Below, in pieces: positions 33,984 to 41,172 of a DNA stretch of 64,000 bases; positions within the stretch are counted from its first letter, which is position 1, and every line of letters begins with the position of its first letter. Source of the DNA: Planctomycetaceae bacterium (GTDB taxonomy: Bacteria > Planctomycetota > Planctomycetia > Pirellulales > Lacipirellulaceae); assembly GCA_002702655.1 (NCBI GenBank), contig PABB01000067.1, positions 1 to 64,000 on the forward strand. The letters are read 5' to 3'. Made by a program: the position numbers and the translations under genes. A model generated the notes under the pieces. The model was given only the letters and a program-made list of their open reading frames with translations, made no database searches and was not told where the DNA came from.

Positions 33984-34858
33984 GAATCGATCGCCTGGGC
34001 GACCAGATGCAGTCCGCACAGCGTCAGCGCCGGCATGCGACGCAGCGAGTACGCGTCGTCGGCCAGGTGCTGCTCGAACGCGCTGGCCGCGCCGCCGGTC
34101 AGAATGACTTGCTCGGCAGCCGCGCAGGCTGCGACCATCTGCCGGCACAGCTCGCGCGTGGCGCCCACGGCGCCCCAGTACAGGCCCGCGGCGATCGCCT
34201 CCTCGGTCGACTTGCCCACGGGGGCCGGCGCATCGCCGCTCTCATTGGCCGACAGATCTGGCAGCGCCGCGGTGCCGGCGTGCAGCGCTTCGGCGCACAA
34301 GCTGGGCCCCGGCAAAATGGCGCCGCCGGCAAAGGCGCCCTGCTCGTCGAGCAGATCCACCGTGATCGCGGTCCCCATGTCGACCACGACCGCCACCTGT
34401 CCCGAGCTGACCATCGACTTGGCCGCTAGCACGTTGAGCAACCGGTCCGCGCCAACGCGCTGCGGATGTGCGACCGTCGCAGTGACCGGCACATCCGCAC
34501 TGGCGATGCGCTGCAAACGATTGCCGCCCCGCCGCGCGACGGCGGATTCCAGCGCGTCAGCGGCCGCGGGGTGAACCGTGGCGATCACGCCCCGCCACAG
34601 CGGCGAGTCGATCGCTTCGTCGCACCAGCGATGCACGTCGCTGAGCCACTCGGTCGTCTGGCGATCGCGGTGCCGGATCGAGGTCCACTCGGCCGGGGGC
34701 GCCAACGCCGGGCGGGCAATCTCCAAACCCGTGCCTGCAGCCGGCTTGTCGCTGCCGCAGTCGGCGGCCGCGGGGAACCAGCCGAGCTTTACCCGACTGT
34801 TTCCCATATCCACGGCCAGAATGCCGCGCTCGGCGGAGCTGTCAGCGGCAGCGGTCAC
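33980..34858 (-). CDS. coaX: Type III pantothenate kinase
   Basis: 292 residues starting at a GTG that overlaps the obg stop (GTGA). Type III pantothenate kinase, the first step of coenzyme A synthesis. Phosphate-binding motif LAVDMGNSRVKLGWF near the N-terminus, GADRLLN in the middle, and VVDMGTAITVDL (second phosphate motif) are all visible; the latter carries the catalytic region. The usual enzyme is about 255 residues; the extra length is mostly between the first two motifs. Middle gene of obg-coaX-mnmE-like. Confidence 0.9.
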   Translation of the reverse strand: MTAAADSSAERGILAVDMGNSRVKLGWFPAAADCGSDKPAAGTGLEIARPALAPPAEWTSIRHRDRQTTEWLSDVHRWCDEAIDSPLWRGVIATVHPAAADALESAVARRGGNRLQRIASADVPVTATVAHPQRVGADRLLNVLAAKSMVSSGQVAVVVDMGTAITVDLLDEQGAFAGGAILPGPSLCAEALHAGTAALPDLSANESGDAPAPVGKSTEEAIAAGLYWGAVGATRELCRQMVAACAAAEQVILTGGAASAFEQHLADDAYSLRRMPALTLCGLHLVAQAIDS

Positions 34859-35856
34859 GTGCTCTCCCGCGTGGCGGCCAGGATGTCGTACGTGCGACTC
34901 ATCAGTTCGTTGAGCCCGGCGCCGGTGACCGACGAGAACAGCAGCACCTCGCCCCCCGTCGCGGTAGCCAGCTCGTCGCGGACCGTTGCCGCGTCGGGCA
35001 GTTCCGCCTTGCTGACCGCCACGATTTCCGGGCGATCGGCCAAGTCCACATCATACTGTTTCAGCTCGTCGCGGATCGCGCGGTAATTCTCGATCGGGTC
35101 GCTGCCGTCCATCGGCGTCGGCTCGACCAGATGCACCAGCACGCGCGTTCGCTCGACGTGTCGCAGGAACTCGTGACCCAGCCCGGCTCCCTCGTGCGCG
35201 CCTTCGATGAGCCCGGGGATGTCGGCCATGACCAGCGACCGGTCCATGTCGATCTGCACGATGCCCAGGTTGGGAATCTTGGTCGTGAACGGGTAGTCGG
35301 CAATCTCGGGCCGAGCCCGCGACACGCGCGACAGCAGCGTGCTCTTGCCGGCGTTGGGTTTGCCCAGCAGCCCCACGTCGGCGATCACCTTCAGCTCGAA
35401 GGTCAGCCGCCGTCGCTCGCCGTCGCCGCCGAGGGTGTGTTGGCGCGGGGCCTGGTTGGTCGCCGATTTGAACCGGGCGTTGCCCTTGCCCCCTTTGCCG
35501 CCGTGGGCCACGCAGACCTGCTCGCCGGACGCGGCCAGGTCCTTCAGCACGAACTCGCCGTCGGCGTCGATGATGACCGTGCCCGGGGGGACGCGGATGG
35601 TGATGTCGTCGGCGTTGGCGCCGTGACGGTTGGAGCCGCTGCCGGCGACGCCCGACTTGGCGCGCCAGTGTTTGCGATGCACCAGCGCGGCCAGCGTGTC
35701 GACGCCCTCCTGGGCCACGACGTGGACGCTGCCGCCGTGGCCGCCATCGCCGCCGTCGGGCCCGCCGCGGGGCACGAATTTCTCGCGGCGAAAGCTCACA
35801 CACCCGTCGCCGCCGCGACCGGCTTCGACTTCAATGGTGACGCGATCAACGAACAT
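34855..35856 (-). CDS. obg: GTPase Obg/CgtA
   Basis: 333 residues. The Gly-rich Obg fold (1-158; GGPDGGDGGHGGSV, GKGGKGNARF) is followed by a G domain with G1 GKPNAGKST (165-173), G2/G3 in YPFTT and DIPGLIEGA, and a G4-position VSKAEL. It lacks the C-terminal OCT domain present in some members. Essential ribosome-assembly GTPase. rpmA is encoded upstream on the same strand, the common rpmA-obg order. Confidence 0.95.
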   Translation of the reverse strand: MFVDRVTIEVEAGRGGDGCVSFRREKFVPRGGPDGGDGGHGGSVHVVAQEGVDTLAALVHRKHWRAKSGVAGSGSNRHGANADDITIRVPPGTVIIDADGEFVLKDLAASGEQVCVAHGGKGGKGNARFKSATNQAPRQHTLGGDGERRRLTFELKVIADVGLLGKPNAGKSTLLSRVSRARPEIADYPFTTKIPNLGIVQIDMDRSLVMADIPGLIEGAHEGAGLGHEFLRHVERTRVLVHLVEPTPMDGSDPIENYRAIRDELKQYDVDLADRPEIVAVSKAELPDAATVRDELATATGGEVLLFSSVTGAGLNELMSRTYDILAATREST

Positions 35857-35906
35857 GGCGGGAAGCGGCGCGAGGTCAGATGTCGGAGTTCAGGGTGAAC
35901 CCATAT

Positions 35907-35933
35907 GTGCCACGTCTCTGTGAGCCGTGGCAC
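35907..35933. repeat. Solitary, collapsed family A element
   Basis: A single 27-base unit that begins GTGCCACG and ends CGTGGCAC, joining the outer left end of one half to the outer right end of the other. Looks like a family A doublet that lost its centre. Sits between rpmA and obg. Confidence 0.55.
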
Positions 35934-35940
35934 GCCGCAG

Positions 35941-35982
35941 CAAGAAAACGAAACAGGGATGCACCACAGCGGCGCATCCCTG
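35941..35982 (-). terminator. Probable terminator after rpmA
   Basis: On the minus strand the stem CAGGGATGC/GCATCCCTG (35954-35982) is followed by TTTCGTTTTC. It lies about 40 bases after the rpmA stop and would separate rpmA from obg. Confidence 0.65.
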
Positions 35983-36019
35983 GCGATGTTACTTTGGCAA
36001 GCGAGAGATTGTCGCGGCG

Positions 36020-36277
36020 TCAGTTGGCCGACGCTTCGGTGACAATGTTCACGCGGCGACCTTCCTGGTCGAATTTCACGTGGCCGTCGACCAGCGCGAA
36101 CAGCGTGTAGTCCCTGCCCTGGCCCACGTTCTTGCCGGCCCGGAACTTGTTGCCGAGTTGGCGAACCAGAATGCTGCCGGCCGTGACCGACTGGCCGCCG
36201 AACCGTTTGACGCCGCGCCGCTGGGCGTTGGAATCGCGACCGTTGCGGCTGGAGCCTTGACCTTTTTTATGTGCCAT
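36020..36277 (-). CDS. rpmA: 50S ribosomal protein L27
   Basis: 85 residues, normal length. [20 protein letters not shown] is the characteristic N-terminus that reaches the peptidyl-transferase centre; [10 protein letters not shown] and KFRAGKNVG... follow. L21 (rplU) normally precedes L27, but here the upstream gene on this strand is an exported protein, so rplU must be elsewhere. Confidence 0.97.
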   Translation of the reverse strand: MAHKKGQGSSRNGRDSNAQRRGVKRFGGQSVTAGSILVRQLGNKFRAGKNVGQGRDYTLFALVDGHVKFDQEGRRVNIVTEASAN

Positions 36278-36388
36278 GGTGAACGCGGGGAGCTGGAGGC
36301 AAAGCGGGAAAATGGGGGCGGCTCGCAGCGGCCAGCCGACTCGCGGCGGAGTGGCTTAGCCGGGGCGCGCCCAACCGAGTCCCGGATT

Positions 36389-37393
36389 TTACCGGTAAAT
36401 CCACCGGTAGGCAACGCCTTCGCCCACCCCATACAGATCGGCCTTGCCCGGGGGGACGCCCAAGCGGATTTCCCGCTCGTTTTCCTGGTATTCGTCGCCC
36501 GGACGCCAGAAATTCAGCTGCAGCGTTTTGCGGGTGAACGTGCGCCCCTTGCCCGGCGGGTCGCCCGCTTCGTAGGCCCCCGCGGGGTCCTCCCAGCGGT
36601 AACCGTTCGACAGCCCCGCCACGTAGACGCTGAAAAAATCAATCTCGGGGTCCACGTCGACCCAGGTCGCCACGCCCCACTCGCCCTGCTGGCTGCGGCC
36701 CGCTTCGATCGCCAGCTGCTGTTGGGCCATCTCGACGCTGGAGAGCAGCTCGCCCCCCCGCATCTCGCGCCGCGCGATCGCCGGAATGGCGGCCGGCACG
36801 ACCCGGTCCAGGTACGCCTTGCGAATCGGCTGGCCGGCGCCGTCGCGATCCTGGCTCACCAGCACGAACTCGGGGACGAAGCGAATGGGCTCGGTCCCCT
36901 TCTCGGCGGTGACGTACTCGCCGGCGTCGTTCACTTCGCCACTGAGCCCCGCACCCGTGTTTCGCACGCGGTACACCAGGTACCAGACCAGTTGTCGGCG
37001 AGTCTGCCCGTTGGCCTGCGGCACGTCGACCTCGATCATCCGCAGCGGCTTCATCGCCAGCTGCAGGCACCAGGCGTCCTGCACAAACGGCGCGTCCTTG
37101 GCCATCTCGTACAACGTGCGGCTGACCGTGGTGCTGTACGGCTCCCACTGCAAGTCTTCGTTGGCGCGGATCTCGACCATGTCGTGCAGTTGAATGGCGT
37201 CCTCGCGGGCCACCTCCGGCTCGATCACCGTCAGCACCCCCGGCGCAAAATCGCCGGCAGGACGCGCCGCCGAGGAACCCGGCGTCGGGATCTGTGCGGC
37301 AGCGAATTGTTGTGCCGCAAGCGGCAGGCAACCGCCGCTCACGGCAGCCGTGAATACGAGTCGCGAGACAAGTCGGCGGAAACCGCGGGACAT
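36389..37393 (-). CDS. Conserved exported protein of unknown function
   Basis: 334 residues from ATG 37393. N-terminal signal peptide (MSRGFRRLVSRLVFTAAVSG ... cleavage near AAA/AQQ). The mature part is mostly beta, with VWYLVYRVRNTGAGLSG, FVPEFVLVSQD and FFSVYVAGLSNGYRW; the closing TLQLNFWRPGDEYQENEREI and VAYRWIYR look conserved. I do not recognise a named domain; similar single-copy exported proteins occur in planctomycetes, from memory. Upstream of rpmA, 111 bases away. Confidence 0.7.
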   Translation of the reverse strand: MSRGFRRLVSRLVFTAAVSGGCLPLAAQQFAAAQIPTPGSSAARPAGDFAPGVLTVIEPEVAREDAIQLHDMVEIRANEDLQWEPYSTTVSRTLYEMAKDAPFVQDAWCLQLAMKPLRMIEVDVPQANGQTRRQLVWYLVYRVRNTGAGLSGEVNDAGEYVTAEKGTEPIRFVPEFVLVSQDRDGAGQPIRKAYLDRVVPAAIPAIARREMRGGELLSSVEMAQQQLAIEAGRSQQGEWGVATWVDVDPEIDFFSVYVAGLSNGYRWEDPAGAYEAGDPPGKGRTFTRKTLQLNFWRPGDEYQENEREIRLGVPPGKADLYGVGEGVAYRWIYR

Positions 37394-37746
37394 ACGATGC
37401 TCTCTTATTGTTCCGAATCGCGCAGAGACGCCCGCTGTATCCACGGGCCGCGCAGAGGGGCGCGTCCCTGTAGTATAAATGCCGCCGGAGGGGGCAGCAA
37501 ATTTCGCCCGGGCTTGACCTTACGAAAAATCAGCCGGCAGCGGGCAACCGAGGGCCCCCCCGCAGCGGAGCCCCCGCAAATCGGCCCCCGGCGGCAACCG
37601 GTTGCGCCGCCTGCGCCGGTCCTGCGGGCCGATGCGCGGCGGAAACATAATGACCCCGCGCGGCGTCGCTTTCGGGGGAGCGCGCCACGCGGGGCCATCG
37701 AACGCCGAATTGTCAGTCTCCGCGGCCGGGGGCGGCCGCCGAGCGC
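37394..37746. other. Intergenic region, nothing recognised
   Basis: 353 GC-rich bases between two minus-strand genes. No supported reading frame, no clear terminator and none of the repeat families found elsewhere. Confidence 0.5.
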
Positions 37747-38607
37747 TCAGATCTCCTGGCTGGACGGGGCGTCGCCGGGCGGGGGCTCGCTAACCGGCGG
37801 ATCGCCGTTGGGACCGGACTGGTCCCCGTCAGCCGGCGGGCCATCCGGGCGTGGCGGGCGATTGCCCCGCAGTCCGCGCCCGCCGCCGCGACCGCCACGA
37901 GCCTCGGGCCCCCGACGATCAGAATCGCGTGGCGGGCGATCGACCTGCGGGGGTCCGCCAGGCCCCGGGCCCGGGCCCAAACCCTGACCGTCGCGCGGCC
38001 CGCGGCGCTGTCCGTCGCGTTGTCCTGGGGGGCCGCCACGTTGGCCGCCGGGGCCGGCCATCATACGACCCCGCATCTCGCGCATCCGCTCGGCGAGTTG
38101 CCCAAACTCTTCGCGCGACAGTTGCCCGTCGCCGTCCGCATCAAACCGGTCGAACATCGCCATGGCGCCAGGTCGCGGTCCAGCCGGTTGACCTTCCGGC
38201 GGCCCGCCCGGTCCGCGTCGCGCGCCGTCGCGCGGCGGCCCGCCGCCAGCACGCGGCCCCGGACCGATCTGCCCGCGCGGTCCGCGGGGACCAGGACCGG
38301 CCTGCTGTTGGGCGCCCGGGTCGCCCGGTCCGCGACCGCGGCGACCCTCGCGCGGCGGACGACCTTCCGGCCCGGCCTCGACGCCCCGCTCGCGCATCCG
38401 CTGCTGCCGGGCTTCGCGCGCCGCCGCCCGCTCCTCCTCGTTCAGGACGCCATCGCCGTCGGTATCAAACCGCTCCAGCCGCGCCGCCCGGCGCGCCTCG
38501 CGATCGCGTGGCGGTCCGGTCTGTCCCGACGCCTCGTCTTGTGCCGCCGCGGTCGCCGCCGCGAGGGCCGCCGCGACGATTCCCATCACCAATGTGCCCC
38601 AACGCAT
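37747..38607 (-). CDS. Exported EF-hand protein, Gly/Pro/Arg-rich
   Basis: 286 residues from ATG 38607. Signal peptide (1-22, MGIVAAALAAATAAAQ). Two calcium-binding EF-hand loops: FDTDGDGVLNEEE (D48, D50, D52) and FDADGDGQLSREE (about 154-166). The remainder is low-complexity Gly/Pro/Arg/Gln, probably disordered. Likely a periplasmic or exported calcium-binding protein; such proteins are numerous in planctomycetes. Confidence 0.75.
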   Translation of the reverse strand: MRWGTLVMGIVAAALAAATAAAQDEASGQTGPPRDREARRAARLERFDTDGDGVLNEEERAAAREARQQRMRERGVEAGPEGRPPREGRRGRGPGDPGAQQQAGPGPRGPRGQIGPGPRAGGGPPRDGARRGPGGPPEGQPAGPRPGAMAMFDRFDADGDGQLSREEFGQLAERMREMRGRMMAGPGGQRGGPPGQRDGQRRGPRDGQGLGPGPGPGGPPQVDRPPRDSDRRGPEARGGRGGGRGLRGNRPPRPDGPPADGDQSGPNGDPPVSEPPPGDAPSSQEI

Positions 38608-38774
38608 GATTGCCTCCAATTTGCTCTGCCTGGATCGTTCACCCGGACCGGCTCGGCATGGGGAAGCCAGCCCGGGGTCAGCGTTGCTTTCACCCAATTC
38701 AACGCCGCAGCGGCCGAAAAGTTCCGCACCGATCGGCGTGCGGCCCCCCCATTCAACGGACCATGGCTAGCCAT

Positions 38775-38848
38775 GTGCCACGGCTGGCTTGTCCAGCAGC
38801 GGGCGCCGTGTACCCGCTTCACACTGCTGGACAAGCCAGCAGCGGCAC
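38775..38848. repeat. Inverted hairpin doublet (family B)
   Basis: Left half 38775-38801 (GTGCCACGGCTGG-CTTGT-CCAGCAG...), right half 38822-38848 ending AGCGGCAC; second copy of the element at 3787-3860, even keeping GGGCGCCG after the left half. Lies in the 359-base divergent gap before the antiporter gene; no gene visible there. Confidence 0.75.
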
Positions 38849-38966
38849 GCTCAAACATTGCCGTGTTCCTGCGCCGACGGGCCCCGAGCAGGCCGTGCTC
38901 CTACCGGCGCGAAAATCTGACTAGAATGTCCGCACGCCCGTCCCGCCCCCTCCACGGTTTTTGTGC

Positions 38967-40838
38967 ATGATCCCGTCGCTAAAGATTGCCGGCATCCTGG
39001 CCCTCGGCATCGGCGCCCAATGGGCGGCGTGGCGATTGCGCTTGCCCGCGATTGTGTTGCTGCTGGCCTTCGGCTTGGCAATGGGCCGCGCGCTGCCGGC
39101 CGATCAGATGGGCATGAGCGAGGACCTGTTCTTCGCCATGGTGTCGCTGGCCGTGGGGATCATTCTATTCGAGGGCGGCCTGACGCTGAACTTTCGCGAG
39201 CTGAAAGGCGTCGGCGGCGTCGTGCTGCGATTGGTCACCGTCGGGCTGATCGTCACCTGGCTGGCCACGGCGGCAGCGGCCAAGTACATCGCCGGGTTCT
39301 CGACCGACAGCGCCCTGTTGTTGGGCGCCCTGCTGACGGTGAGCGGACCCACCGTCGTGTTGCCGCTGCTGCGCCATGTGCAGCCGGTGCGGCGGATCGG
39401 TTCGCTCGCCAAGTGGGAAGGCATCGTCAACGACCCCATTGGCGCCGTGCTGGCCGCGCTGGTGTTTGAATTCCTGCTGCACCGCCAAGGCGAGGTCGAC
39501 GCCGCCGGCACGTCGCTGCAGGAACTGGGAATCACCCTCGGCTTGGGCGTGTCGCTGGGACTGTGCGGCGGTTACCTGTTGCAATTCATCCTGCGGCACT
39601 ACCTGCTGCCCGACTACCTGCAGAATCCGCTCATCCTGTCGTACGTGCTGCTGCTGTTCGCCCTGTCCAATCAGGTGCAACCCGAATCGGGGCTGGTCAC
39701 CGTGACCGTGCTGGGAGTCTTCCTGGGCAATCAGCGCGCGGTTTCCATTCGCCACGTCGTCGAGTTCAAAGAGAACCTGAGCGTCCTGCTGATTTCGATG
39801 CTGTTCATCACGCTCGCGTCGCGGTTGGAGCTGAGCGCCGAGACGTTCCGCCTGCTGGGGTGGGAGAGCCTGGCGTTGGTGGCGGTGCTGATCTTCGTCG
39901 TCCGGCCCGCGGCGGTCTTCGTGTCGACCATCGGCTCGGACCTCACTTGGCGCGAGCGCGCGTTCCTCGGTTGGATTCACCCCCGCGGCATCGTGGCCGC
40001 GGCGGTGGCGTCCCTGTTGACGTTGGAAATCAAACGCCAACTGACCGACGTGCCGGGAGCCGAGCAACTGGTCGCCGATTCCCAGCGATTCGAGTTGACC
40101 GTTTTTTTAGTCATCATTGGCACGGTGACGGTGTACGGGTTGTCGCTGGCGCCGTTGGCGCGGTGGCTGAAAGTGTCGGGCGAGAACCCGCAGGGCATCC
40201 TGTTCGCCGGGGCGTCGCGCGCCGCACGACTGATCGCCCAAGCCGTGCAGGCCGAGGGCTTCTCGGTGCTGCTGGTCGACACCAACCCCCGCAACAACAG
40301 CACGGCGCGGATGGCGGGGCTGCCGGTCTCGTACGCCAGCGTCGGCAGCGAGTTCGTGCAAGAAGAGATCGATCTGGGCGGCATCGGCCGGTTGCTGGCG
40401 ATGACCCCCAACGACGAGGTGAACACCCTGGCCTGCATGGGGTTCGCCGAGCGATTCGGACGAGCGGGGGTCTATCAACTGGCCGCCGCCGAACGCTCCA
40501 GCGATCGCACCGAGCGCGTGGCCGCCTACCGCCGCGGTCGCACGCTGTTCGACCGGGCCACCACGTTCCAGCAACTGGAGCAACGCATCGCCGGCGGCGC
40601 CAAGATCAAGAAGACGTCGCTCAGCGAGGACTTCACCTACGAAGATTTCCTGGCCCGCTACGGCGAACACGCCCTGGTGCTGTTCCGCGTCGACGACACG
40701 GGCAAGCAACTCATCATCGCCACGGCCGAAACCGAGTTCACCCCCAAGCCGGGCCACAAACTGATCGCCCTGGTCGGCGAAGGCGTCCAGCCGCCCCCGG
40801 ACGAGCAACCGGGCGACTCGTCGATCTTCGTGGGATGA
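38967..40838 (+). CDS. CPA1-type cation/proton antiporter with C-terminal RCK (TrkA-N) domain
   Basis: 623 residues from ATG 38967. About 12 membrane helices occupy residues 1-400, including the ion-site motif NDPIGAVLAALVFEF, a conserved Asn-Asp pair of the CPA family, and GLTLNFRELKGVG. Residues about 405-530 are a cytosolic nucleotide-binding RCK domain (GILFAGASRAARLIAQAVQA, VLLVDTNPRN), and about 560-615 resemble a TrkA-C extension. Exchanges Na+ or K+ for protons; the RCK domain suggests gating by a nucleotide. The EIIA-SLC4 bicarbonate transporter follows on the same strand after 334 bases, hinting at joint pH/ion homeostasis. Confidence 0.85.
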   Translation: MIPSLKIAGILALGIGAQWAAWRLRLPAIVLLLAFGLAMGRALPADQMGMSEDLFFAMVSLAVGIILFEGGLTLNFRELKGVGGVVLRLVTVGLIVTWLATAAAAKYIAGFSTDSALLLGALLTVSGPTVVLPLLRHVQPVRRIGSLAKWEGIVNDPIGAVLAALVFEFLLHRQGEVDAAGTSLQELGITLGLGVSLGLCGGYLLQFILRHYLLPDYLQNPLILSYVLLLFALSNQVQPESGLVTVTVLGVFLGNQRAVSIRHVVEFKENLSVLLISMLFITLASRLELSAETFRLLGWESLALVAVLIFVVRPAAVFVSTIGSDLTWRERAFLGWIHPRGIVAAAVASLLTLEIKRQLTDVPGAEQLVADSQRFELTVFLVIIGTVTVYGLSLAPLARWLKVSGENPQGILFAGASRAARLIAQAVQAEGFSVLLVDTNPRNNSTARMAGLPVSYASVGSEFVQEEIDLGGIGRLLAMTPNDEVNTLACMGFAERFGRAGVYQLAAAERSSDRTERVAAYRRGRTLFDRATTFQQLEQRIAGGAKIKKTSLSEDFTYEDFLARYGEHALVLFRVDDTGKQLIIATAETEFTPKPGHKLIALVGEGVQPPPDEQPGDSSIFVG

Positions 40839-41172
40839 GCCGCCACAGGAAGCCCGCAGGCGATAGGCCCTCACATCCGGCGCGCCCAGTGCGCATACTA
40901 CACGGGCGGAATCGCCGTAGCCGACAGCCAGTCGGTCGCGCGCGAGACTCGCACCGAGTCGTGGTTCAGCTGAAATCGATTGAGCCCCGTCGCTGGCGGC
41001 GGGAGCGCGCGGAGCATGTTCCGCGGCGAAATCCCATGCGCCGACTGAACCGCGCTTCACTTTTCGACAATTGACTGCTGTAGACTGACTGGCCGTCGCA
41101 CCAGCGGCGTCGAGCCCGCCCGGCCCCCCATCAGCAGGGCGGCCAGCGACAACTCGCCCAGGACGCGCGCGA
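40839..41172. other. Intergenic region, nothing recognised
   Basis: 334 bases between the antiporter and transporter genes. No supported reading frame, terminator or repeat. It is more A/T-rich toward its end (near 41060-41085), where a promoter for the transporter gene may lie. Confidence 0.45.
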
